Origin: Larix sibirica
Lineage: Eukaryota > Streptophyta > Pinopsida > Pinales > Pinaceae
NCBI GenBank assembly: GCA_004151065.3
Contig: NWUY0300014563.1
Coordinates: 56,697-68,053 of the forward strand
Reading direction: 5' to 3'
Length of the DNA stretch: 11,357 nt
Part shown: positions 1-7,745 of the stretch, piece after piece
How positions within the stretch are numbered: position 1 is the first letter of the stretch
Layout: each line of letters begins with the position of its first letter
Notes under the pieces: model-generated
Database searches by the model: none
The model's input: the letters and a program-made list of their open reading frames with translations, nothing else
What the model was told of the DNA's origin: nothing
Program-made: the position numbers and the translations under genes

Positions 1-224
1 AGATAAATACAACACATATAAACACCAATGAATACTTATATGTAAATGCAAACAACTGCCTGCAGACCAACAACATTACACCTAGCCATACGCTATGTCA
101 AGCCATATCTTTCTTTAATAGAGCCACCCACGATCTGGGGTTATTCATCCATAAGAAGGTTCTGGTTCTTTCTCTATAGCTATTCCAGTCCTCTAGCATC
201 CATTTCCCTTCATCTTGCTAACCT

Positions 225-264
225 GAGGAATGGGGATCCCCTTTATGAGCTAACAATCCCTCTG
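225..264 (+). repeat. Dispersed copy of the 30-41 bp repeat (unit 0)
   Basis: This 40-bp segment matches the later units: GAGGAATGGGG, then TCCCCTTT, TGAGCTAACAATCCCTC. Its lead-in (AGGAATGGGG) matches the lead-ins at 1765 and 1866, so homology extends beyond the 30-bp core. It contains the perfect palindrome GGGGATCCCC (233-242). It lies inside the LTR, about 1.5 kb from the other copies. Confidence 0.6.
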
Positions 265-345
265 TATACCCTAATTCTATTTGAGGGCTCTCACATAGGT
301 GTCTAGGAACTCTCTATGCCAATATCCAAGGGATTTTTTTGTTCT

Positions 346-355
346 CTATATAAAT
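346..355 (-). promoter_or_regulatory. TATA-like box in the LTR
   Basis: On the minus strand the sequence reads ATTTATATAG, about 430 bp inside the LTR start. This is a plausible place for the U3/R boundary of a plant LTR, with transcription expected about 25-35 bp downstream (near 310-325). No clear polyadenylation signal was found downstream. The call rests on the motif and its position only. Confidence 0.35.
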
Positions 356-786
356 CCAATCTATAGTATGGTTCATTATGGTATGGTGAGGGTCGTATCA
401 CGTAGATGATTCCATTCTAACATTCAATGTTGTTTCTGTTATTAATAGACGTTGGTTCAGTTATGATCAGAGAGACTGACTCCATCCAGGGAGAGTGAAT
501 CCTTTGAGTGGAATTAGTTCTCATATTTATATGCATATTTATGACTAACCAAGTGGCACCAAGGGTGGTGAAATCTATCCATGTGGCACACGTGCATTGG
601 GACACCTTTTTCCCCTTCTTGTGGACTCTTATCCCCCCCATCTCTTTTTATGTTCTATGGTCTGTAGTAGTCATGGTTTTATATAAAAAGTAAAAATATA
701 CAAAATTACATTATTCATGTTCGACTTCTAGACATATCATCCATATTTACATTATTATATTATGGGGTCAAAAACGGGGTGTTACA

Positions 787-800
787 GTCCCCTCCCCCTT
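787..800 (-). other. Polypurine tract (PPT) next to the 3' LTR
   Basis: The minus strand reads AAGGGGGAGGGGAC, abutting TGTAACACC with no gap. Thirteen of fourteen bases are purines, in a region otherwise poor in G runs. In LTR retrotransposons the PPT primes plus-strand DNA synthesis and always lies just upstream of the 3' LTR. It therefore fixes the element's orientation (minus) and places its internal region at higher coordinates. Confidence 0.7.
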
Positions 801-1764
801 AATACAAACACCGTACTCAGTGTTTCACTATTCAAAACACATGTTACAAAATTACATTTCATGTGCCTTCCATCCAGCAATGATTTTCTAGCATTATTGT
901 TCATCTTCAAGAGACCATGTCTCTCACTTTCAACAACACATAGTATGGTGTCTTCTTCATTTCCAGCTTGCATCTGATGACTATATTTGAGTAGCAATAT
1001 CCACAATTTATATTACCATCTTATACAAAGTTGTTACCTACAACAATAAATAATGGAATCTTACATATCATATCCATCACAAGCAAATCATTTTGTAACA
1101 TGAATTTAAACGTATAACTGTAGCAAAAATCCAAAATACAAAAATTCATATCATCCCAATACTTATCTTCATGAATATATTCCAACTTCACATGTATTCC
1201 ACAGGAGAGGTTCAACTACTACACATATTTCCATTGAGTCCATAGCCAAGCCATCCCACAACCGGGTTTATCCGGCTAATCACAAATCAAAATGTGAGGC
1301 TAACACACAGATGGGTTTATTAAACTTTCAGGAAATTCAATGACATTGGTAATCCTCCTTGCGCTTTTCATCTAGCGGGCATTACTTGTCCTCCCTGAAC
1401 AAGTCGCTTCAGCGCATAATATATTGTTTCACAACTTCTTTTAGTTTGCAAGATGCTTCCTTAGTGGTGTTTTTGGTCCTTCCAATATGGTATATTTGTT
1501 TACCATCCTATCCCGAATGTACCAACATTTATCATTCATTTCCTTAATTTTTTCCTTCTGGTTTGAACACCTCTACATGTACCTATGTTAATTGTTAAGA
1601 AGAGGAATGCATGTTATAATCATTCTCATGAAATAGTCATAATGTCTATAACAATTTTCCAATTTCAAAATGTAAAAACACATATTCATTTCATCAAATA
1701 AGTAGGTATTTGATATCCAATACTTATCTGCATGCATATTTATTTTCAATAGACTGCACCATAC
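801..1764. other. Non-coding internal remnant of the minus-strand element
   Basis: No gene can be supported here. Short minus-strand ORFs (782-1006, 1021-1215) match no family I know and lack linked frames. The stretch adjoins the PPT, so it should be the 3' untranslated or decayed end of the minus-strand element. A weak, old duplication seems to relate about 1081-1180 to about 1616-1740. Both end in AATACTTATCT followed by a CATG-containing AT-rich stretch. Confidence 0.45.
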
Positions 1765-1936
1765 GAGGATTGGGACTCCCTTCTCTGAGTTAACAGTACC
1801 TCAGGCTCCCTTCACTGAGTTAACAGTACCTCAGGGTTGTTACCCCAATTTTATTTTCACAAAACAAGGAACGGGGCTCCCTTCTTTGAGTTAGCAGTCC
1901 CTTGATCTCCTTTCGCTAACTTAACAGTACCTCAGG
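1765..1936 (+). repeat. Higher-order tandem repeat: two pairs of 30-bp units, 101-bp period
   Basis: Four 30-bp units lie at 1776-1805, 1806-1835, 1877-1906 and 1907-1936. The first two differ at only one base. The shared core is CTCCCTTC, TGAGTTAACAG, then CCTCAGG. Each pair is followed by TTGTTACCCCAATT and a T-rich tail ending TTTTCAC. The first and third units are preceded by an AGGA(t/a)(t/c)GGG lead-in. Starts of corresponding units are exactly 101 bp apart (1776 to 1877), so a pair plus spacer was duplicated as a block. The units are GC-richer than their surroundings and contain the GTTAAC palindrome. I do not recognise the family. Confidence 0.85.
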
Positions 1937-2029
1937 TTTGTTACCCCAATTCCTTTTCACATGGGTTTCTCATAGTCAAATAATTACAATTGTCTCTTCT
2001 CTACATACACACACCCTTTTGTCTTAGGC

Positions 2030-2060
2030 ATCCCTTTCTTTGAGTTAACAGTCCCTCAGG
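2030..2060 (+). repeat. Isolated copy of the 30-bp repeat (unit 5)
   Basis: ATCCCTTTCTTTGAG then TTAACAGTCCCTCAGG repeats the core of the 1776-1936 array, about 95 bp beyond its last unit. It is preceded by a TAGG lead-in like the other units. It gives a close match to the shared consensus, including GTTAAC and the CCTCAGG end. Confidence 0.75.
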
Positions 2061-3261
2061 TGATCCCTTATTTGACAAGGTTTTCTTGCACGAGTAGGGT
2101 ACAATTTATAGAGTTCTCCATCTCCTTGGGTTTCCAAATTTAGTAGATCATCTTCCCCTCTTGAACAATTCCATCATGGGATCAAAATAAGTAGATAATT
2201 TACCATCAACATGTGTCATAAACATACATGTATTAAGAATTATACTTTTATATATCGAGCAATATTATATATCATTATCTTCACAATTAAATTCCCAATA
2301 AGAATCTTAAGTTCCACACATAATACTTAGCTTTCAAATGGTAAGAGAAATAATCCATGTCTTCTTCATGGCTCACTTTTACTACCATATCTAAGAAATC
2401 TCCTTTTACACAACTCTATTCTTTCAACATAGCATTCTTGTAGTCCATCCAATGTGAATTTTTTTCGTGCATTTCTTTCACTGTATTCACAACAACTCCA
2501 ACTCAATACATTGTTGTTTTAGCTCTTGTGAGCCATATTGCATGGTTTCCTTGCAATGTGTCCTCAGACATCTAACTTTAGCTAACTATGAGGTCATTCT
2601 CTTAGTGTTTGGATCTTGTAAGTGGTAGCACATTGTCCTTATTTATGATCTTATACTTATTGCCATAAATTGGATATCCACCTACAACATGTACTCCTAA
2701 CATCATTTTCAAACAACGAAACAACCATTAGTGCTTTTATCATTTAAATTCTATTGCATTACTCACAACAATCATGAAATGATTTCAGAGTTATAGCATC
2801 AATAATACCATCATTTTTAGCTGCCAACATTTATATGCAAAAAACAACATTCACTATATATGCTTTACCAACACATCAAACATTCTTATAACGAAATCAA
2901 CATTTGTACCAACATGCACATTCACATAATCTACTTATGCATATTTTCTCAATGCAATTCAAGAATACCATAATGCCAACTCATGTGATTTTCCATGATC
3001 AGTCGAAGGACTCAGACAATACCTTGACACATCATCCATCTACCTCATAATTACTTGTTTGATCATTCAGACACCCTCCTCTTCAACCCAAACACAATGC
3101 TAATAATATACTTCTTTAGTGTTCTTTAGTGTTGGCAAGGAGGTTGCAGTCCAAGACATCAATCATAAGAAAGGATATTATTAGATACTTGTGTAGCATT
3201 GTAACCTTCCCAATTTCCAATGACACATGGCTTCTTACCTAGTTATATCACACACCATATA
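2061..3261. other. Pyrimidine-rich, G-poor non-coding stretch
   Basis: I see no gene, RNA gene or recognisable element end here. The plus strand is rich in C and T and poor in G. A perfect 10-bp tandem doublet (TTCTTTAGTG twice) lies at 3112-3131. It is probably decayed transposon sequence, but nothing in it identifies which element. Confidence 0.4.
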
Positions 3262-3453
3262 TTTTCCAAGCATGAGTATAATAATCCTTTGCATTGGTTA
3301 TTAACTCTTTATCACTCCAATTATGACACACTAACTCATGAATGCATCAAATATTTTGATTTCTTTTTAACCCAAGTCTTCATTTTATATTTTGATGACA
3401 TCCATGCATTCAAATGTCATCACAAACATTTTAATGAATCTATCAAGCATGAT
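3262..3453 (+). pseudogene. Possible Ty3/gypsy reverse transcriptase fragment (decayed)
   Basis: An open plus-strand frame reads ...FFLTQVFILYFDDIHAF, with YFDDI at 3388-3402. The LTR-retrotransposon reverse transcriptase catalytic motif is Y/F-x-DD. In the gypsy family it is preceded by a stretch ending F..PFL..FV.VY and followed by hydrophobic residues, an (S)K and an H about ten residues later. Here an F, K and H..HF follow in similar places, and FSKH followed later by WL upstream resembles the F-T-K-H-G-Y-E-W-L stretch before the motif. The APFGLTNAP core itself is not preserved. The enzyme would copy element RNA into DNA. The fragment is far shorter than a complete domain (about 160-200 residues). 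A chance match is possible because pyrimidine-rich strands have few stops. The strand is opposite to the LTR at the left edge, so this would be a different element or an inverted piece. Confidence 0.33.
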
Positions 3454-3541
3454 TGAAGGTAATATTACCCAATTTTCTCCAACACTCAATAGCATAGGCA
3501 TGATCGATTCAATACCTGTATGGTTTCTATCCACACCTCAG

Positions 3542-3696
3542 ATGTTACCTAATCAGCTTGTGTTTCATGAATTTCATACGATTCATTCCATCAATATCAT
3601 GACAAGCTCTTTCCTTGTCCTCTTTCAATGTGAGATTGGTTTCCACAAGTAGTGGCACCATCAACATCTTCGGTCGGATCCTCAACCCTTCCTAGT
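3542..3696 (+). pseudogene. Possible Ty3/gypsy integrase zinc-binding fragment (decayed)
   Basis: This region could be a relic of the H2C2 zinc-binding domain at the start of a gypsy integrase. In one plus-strand frame it shows L..HEFH at 3557-3577 (family pattern L..DEFH, carrying the first His), a Cys near the place of the CxxC pair, then a stop at 3650-3652. HHQH (3656-3667) and QP (3686-3691) follow, spaced as in the family's EHQHPAGLLQP linker. DNA-level similarity around CATCAACATC and CTCAACCC(C)TTCCT is what drew attention. About 20 residues between the His and Cys pairs would be missing. It lies downstream of the reverse-transcriptase-like fragment on the same strand, the correct order for gypsy pol, but only about 100 bp away, implying loss of RNase H and much else. 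The comparison is from memory and may be coincidental. Confidence 0.32.
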
Positions 3697-5340
3697 TATA
3701 CAACATATCAGAAACCATACTTAGTTATCATGATATACTCATAGTATAACATGATACCACTCTTATCTCATATGCAATTTAACATATAAGCATTCAAGTA
3801 TATTCGCATGCACTCTATCACATATTATTTCTCAATATGTCTAGTAGTGCATATGCATTCCAATTATGTTACACTCTTACATTTTTATGCCATAAAGCTA
3901 TCTACACACAACTATTTTCTTAACATAAGGAAACATAAACAATGCAAAAGGAGAGTTAAGGAAGTTCTCCCTCTTCATTTTACTTCATAGTATGGACTCC
4001 ACAACTTAATTGATCTCTTCCATGGTCTCTTTGCCAATTACATAACAATTCATTGGCTGCAATACTCTCACCCAAGAAGCATTAATTAATTCATATTTAA
4101 GTTATACTTGCTACTTCAAAAATATAAAATTGTATTTTAGAAACAAGATAGATATTTATGTTGCGGAAATCTCCCTCGTTAATATTTCTTTCTTGTTTTC
4201 CGCACACGCCTTTTATTGATGTACCCCATTCTTGGCATCCTTGCAACTTCATCTATCATGCATCAAGCTTATTTGTTATGGTGGCTCACCCATCTAATCT
4301 ATGGGGTACATCCACTCTTCATCCTAATAGATACCATCTACTGTCCAATCCTATTTAATGGTCTTTTTCTTGCAAATACATTGTGACTCCCATGCTCTAT
4401 AGCCTTTATTACATGGTTTTCATTCTCTATCCCAAGGGTTATGATTTACACAATTCTTTTATGCATAGAAATACCATTTTATGCAACTAGTACATCTCCT
4501 ATCTCTGCTAGTCTTTATGTTATTGTATCAAATAACAACTACATCAACCAAGAGATCCACATCTCTTCTCTTCCATTTATTTCTTGCAATTTTAAATTGC
4601 ACACGGTTATACTCAATGGGTTATATACATTCTTTGACAATGCAATAACATCTTTAACCACTTGATAATTCTTCCCTTTACATAGGCTACACAATCCTTT
4701 TCAATCTTATTTATGCCTTATTTACATCATTTCCGTCACACCACAATCATGTGATTCATATCCCTTCAACTTCAACCATCAAGAGCTCTATCGTCTCTTC
4801 TTGCACGGCCTTTTTGCACATTTTGAATATGATACATGCATGGCATGAACCTTTTCCCATGCAATATTGCTTCTTCAATTGCACCTTCACAGAATTATGC
4901 AAGCATCATTTTTTTATTCTTCTGCAATATCCAATTCAATATTATATCTAAAATGATTCTATACCACCATAGAACTCTTTTCTTAAGTTGTAAGAGGCTT
5001 TGAAAATTATCCACATTGCTTTTCATTTCACAGTTGAACTATACTTGACGCATTCCATTGTGCTTCCACACCACTATGAAAGTGCACCTATGATGTTCAT
5101 ACATTCATACTAAGTCCATTTACTTTTGTCATACTCCATTATGATCATATTCCATTTTCTCAAGTTAGCACTTTTGCCTAGTACTACTTCTTTCATGTAG
5201 CTACTTCTAAATCTCAGAATACCCACTCTTGAGACCTATACTTACTATGTGCATCTTGATCCTGCAACCAATATGTTAGGTAAACCATTTTCCATAATTT
5301 CATAACAATTTCATGTGCAAATGAGAAATTCTAGAAAGTA
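3697..5340. other. Pyrimidine-rich region without a supportable gene
   Basis: The plus strand is extremely G-poor; one typical 60-base line near 4741 has about 20 C to 5 G. This skew alone produces several short plus-strand ORFs (3808-3990, 4158-4358, 4441-4665, 4751-4951), because few stops can form. Their proteins match nothing I know and lack sensible composition. Very weak resemblance to later integrase motifs near 3995-4050 and 4296-4350 was judged insufficient. Confidence 0.45.
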
Positions 5341-6315
5341 CTCATTTTGATAATAACTTATGTTTTTTCTTTTTTTTTATCAAATTGGGATGCAAGTGCC
5401 TTTTCTAATAAATTTCTTGGAAAGATAAAAGACACGGATTGATAATCGGGTTCACTATTATTAATCTCCTTTTGATACTCTTTTCGATGGCTAATCCCAT
5501 TTCCCTTACTGAATTCAGAGCTGAAATTTACAAGTCTCCAAAATCAACAATTTTACCCAATTTTACATTGTTCCTATAGTTGCACTTATTTTGCAAGACT
5601 AACTTTTGAGACCTATAGAAGAAAATCAGTAAAGAAATGGGAAAAAAAATGTATCGAGTGTTGATATTCCATATGATGCTGATTACCTAGATATTTTCAT
5701 TATTCAATTATGATGGTCCCATCAAATTTTATAGAATTATAGAATCAATAACTTTTAATTTTTTTACACTTTTTCGAGACTTAGAATTTTCTCTGAAAAC
5801 TGTTATCTCCAAAACTATGTATTTTTGGAAAAAAATTTGCTAATCAAATTTGTTCATATTGATGATTATAACAAAAGTTGAAATCAGTAAATTTCTTGGT
5901 TATGAGTTATGGGGCCACTTTTGCCTCCTTCAAGTTTTCAAAAATTCCATTTTCACATGCCCAAATAGTGGATTTTGGCCTTCTTTCAACTCTCGGGTTC
6001 ACATATTTTTGAATTTGGCCTCAATTCTCCATATTCATTTATATTCCTATATTACAACTTCATTGTAACAATTTGAGCATCAACCGGGCCTCCATCTATC
6101 CTCGGGCTACACACCTTCAAAAACCATTAAACTGATATTTATGTCCAATCTGAGCAAAACGATTCCTTGTCCCTCACTGGTGAACCTGTAGTATCCGTTA
6201 ATAGCATCAAAATGGTGCAAGTCTCATCAGGTTTTGATTTAATATGCTCTCGATATGGAAAAAACAAGATTTTGGCTCCATACTTTATTTTTTTTTAACC
6301 TTTTGAATTTATGTT
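5341..6315. other. AT-rich non-coding stretch, probably transposon leader or spacer
   Basis: No gene is supported. The stretch is T-rich with several homopolymers (a T run near 5368-5378, an A run near 5641-5648, a T run near 5760-5765 and another near 6289-6297). The 72-residue plus-strand ORF at 5850-6068 has no recognisable feature. Two short CGGG-containing patches (near 6083 and 6101) stand out against an otherwise CpG-poor background. Its style resembles untranslated leader sequence of plant LTR elements, but that is only an impression. Confidence 0.35.
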
Positions 6316-6372
6316 GATGTGGCATTGTGTTGAAGTGGCATGTTGCTGACACGACAGGGTGATAATGTGGCA
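6316..6372 (+). repeat. GTGGCA motifs at multiples of 16 bp
   Basis: TGGCA occurs at 6320-6324, 6336-6340 and 6368-6372, each preceded by G or TG (GATGTGGCA, GAAGTGGCA, TAATGTGGCA). The spacings are 16 and 32 bp. Between them is TGCTGACACGACA. Tandem TGTGGCA/TGCCACA motifs recur in plant repeats and LTR regions, so this is probably a degenerate minisatellite-like stretch. Function is unknown. Confidence 0.4.
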
Positions 6373-6408
6373 AGAAAAATGTCCCTTGAGTTGTCATAAA
6401 GTCCCATG

Positions 6409-6423
6409 TGTCACCCCGTGACA
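6409..6423. repeat. Small perfect inverted repeat (6-bp arms)
   Basis: TGTCAC, a CCC loop, then GTGACA forms a perfect 6-bp-arm hairpin. Nothing nearby assigns it a role, and it may be chance. Confidence 0.4.
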
Positions 6424-6520
6424 TAGCCAATGCACCCTCCTACTGGTAAATGATTTTAGGACCCACGAAAAAGTGATATACATAAACAACTTGTGCAAGC
6501 CTAAACCCTTACAAGCATGC

Positions 6521-6613
6521 CATGTGTCTACAGTGGTTTACTTTCAGGATCATGCTCATTAAATTAAAGTTAGAGCACCTTCATCATCCTAAACACTTAA
6601 GGATCGTTGATCT
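6521..6613 (+). repeat. Direct repeat copy A (93 bp)
   Basis: This copy pairs with 6848-6940 without needing any gap over 93 bp. By eye about three quarters of bases are identical, including an exact 15-base block ATTAAATTAAAGTT plus flank and the shared end CGTTGATCT. Where copy B keeps CpG (CACGTG, TTCGGG, TTCGAG), this copy has CATGTG, TTCAGG and TTAGAG. The first two are changes expected from deamination of methylated C. Confidence 0.75.
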
Positions 6614-6847
6614 TCCATCTTGAGATCTGCTCCCACATTGATCGTCGTGCAACTCTGATAGGGACATGTCACTTCCTTTCATCCCATCATGTCACATAAT
6701 TGGACCATATGCATCGTCCAAGGTTGATGGAAAAACCTAGATGGCATATAACATTTGGCTCTCAATAGATGGTTTTCCAGTTTTAGGCTTGGCTAAGAAG
6801 TAGTTTGAACAAACAGCTTTTGAGAGCCTGAGTGATTTCAGTGACGA

Positions 6848-6940
6848 CACGTGTTCTAAGTAGTTTCCTTTCGGGATCCTTGTTATTAAATTAAAGTTCG
6901 AGCATCTACCTGATCCTAAAAGGATATAAACCGTTGATCT
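6848..6940 (+). repeat. Direct repeat copy B (93 bp)
   Basis: This is the partner of 6521-6613, starting exactly 327 bp later. It begins with a CACGTG G-box hexamer and ends CCGTTGATCT followed by GATCAAA. The reverse complement of the end, AGATCAACGG, is a motif often met in plant intergenic repeats. The 234 bases between the two copies hold no gene; a possible third degenerate copy near 6663-6690 (GACATGTCAC then TTCCTTTC) is too weak to claim. Confidence 0.75.
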
Positions 6941-7181
6941 GATCAAATTTGATATGTACCTTTGAGACTTGCACTACATGCTATTTAACAAAATATGCAA
7001 TTTTTCAGTACAAATGTATAATTTCGACCAAAATCAACAAAATTCCATAATTGTCCTCAAGAATTTCCATCTATACTAAACCATGGAAAAATTAAGACAT
7101 GATTTTCCTTAATATTTTATCCAATTCATTTAGTCATACACTTCATGTGCAACCTAGAATTCTACCTGAAAAATTAAATAA
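6941..7181. other. AT-rich non-coding stretch before the LINE fragment
   Basis: No coding signal, RNA gene or repeat is visible. It ends at the palindrome that marks the left edge of the LINE-derived segment. Confidence 0.4.
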
Positions 7182-7207
7182 TTTTATTCCAACATGTTGG
7201 AATAAAA
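7182..7207. repeat. Perfect 26-bp palindrome at the LINE fragment junction
   Basis: The left arm TTTTATTCCAACA is followed directly by its exact reverse complement, centred on CATG. Its right part belongs to the LINE-derived segment, because the second copy reads CCAACACGTTGG at 10819-10830. Its left part (ending ATTCC) has no counterpart there, since the second copy reads GACCC. The palindrome therefore spans the breakpoint of homology. Confidence 0.8.
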
Positions 7208-7633
7208 CATTAATATACAACATTCATAGATAGTACAATAGCAAGGTAGGAAGGAGAGATCATACTACAATCCACAAATTGTGTATCGAATGCAGTCAAA
7301 CTCACCCCTACTACTCAAGGAAGTAGCATCGTCACTAGCCACATTGAAAACTCCATGTTCATAAGCGAAGCCAAAGAAGCCACGAACAACAAAGGCTTTG
7401 AATTAGCAAGCCTCTCTCTCCATCTAAGCATAAATACCTTAGTGTTATCCTCTGAACCTTCTCTTGGCAATCGTGTTACCTCATCCCCATAGAAAATGGA
7501 CAAGGGAACAAGGTCGATGTGGCAAAAGAGGAAGAGACCTTGGGTGCTCTAGATATCAAACAAACCCTCTAAGGAGAGGAATACAATAGGTCTGTGAAAC
7601 TTGAAGATGGCAAGTTGCAAGAACCAACCACAC
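7189..7633 (+). pseudogene. LINE ORF1 C-terminal fragment (dead, copy 1)
   Basis: This segment is a diverged direct copy of 10819-11305, which continues from a recognisable LINE ORF1 (DUF4283-like plus CCHC knuckle). ORF1 proteins are the RNA-binding partners of the LINE reverse transcriptase. Only the poorly conserved tail lies here. In the matching frame one can read pieces such as NNKGFE, SLSLHLSINT, a stop at a TAG near 7489, then KGTRSMWQKRKRPWVL and SNKPSKERN. The basic KKRKKPW-like patch is shared with copy 2. Compared with copy 2 it lacks about 40 bp in its first third and carries several stops. Both ends are abrupt (the palindrome on the left, a run of TA after CCAACCACAC on the right). 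The minus-strand ORF at 7315-7503 is a shadow. Confidence 0.62.
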
Positions 7634-7745
7634 ATATATATTGTTAAGTTCTATGGGAACATATATATAGGATTGAGATTCTAAGAATATGCATCAGTTT
7701 ATTACTCCCCTATATACCTTGGTGCTTTACAAGTCTTCACCTTAT

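Larger units (their letters stand above)
1..786 (-). mobile_element. 3' LTR of a minus-strand LTR retrotransposon (cut by the window's left edge)
   Basis: Read on the minus strand, an LTR begins at 786 with TGTAACACCCCG and runs toward position 1. TGTAACACCCC is a start seen in many plant Ty3/gypsy LTRs, and TG is the canonical first dinucleotide. A G-rich polypurine tract lies immediately before it (787-800), the arrangement expected at the internal/3' LTR junction, so this is not a solo LTR that has lost its flank. Within it are a TATA-like box near 346-355 and a CACGTG hexamer at 589-594, which would lie upstream of the TATA box in the U3 region. The other LTR end (CA) and any target-site duplication are outside the window, and no second LTR copy was found here. 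The small ORFs inside are short and unrecognised. The superfamily is inferred from the LTR start only. Confidence 0.68.

Noticed and set aside
46-306. An 86-residue plus-strand ORF in the LTR.
   Set aside because: It lies antisense to the inferred LTR, has no recognisable motif and is explained by composition.
417-641. A 74-residue minus-strand ORF in the sense orientation of the LTR.
   Set aside because: It lies in the U3 region upstream of the TATA-like box, has no family resemblance and no linked coding sequence.
3112-3131. A perfect two-copy 10-bp tandem repeat as a microsatellite locus.
   Set aside because: It has only two copies and is best treated as a small slippage duplication; noted within the surrounding region.
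3995-4350. Weak resemblance to integrase core motifs (near 3995-4050, and LWGT...YH near 4299-4346).
   Set aside because: Matches are a few residues each, spacing between them is wrong for one domain, and the stop-poor pyrimidine-rich strand makes such coincidences likely.
5240-5290. On the minus strand, a TTGGTTGCAGGATCAAGATG stretch resembling a tRNA-Met primer-binding site or an intron acceptor.
   Set aside because: Only a few bases agree with TGGTATCAGAGC, no LTR end precedes it, and no exon follows.
6239-6430. A 63-residue minus-strand ORF.
   Set aside because: It overlaps the GTGGCA motif repeat and the hairpin and has no recognisable protein feature.
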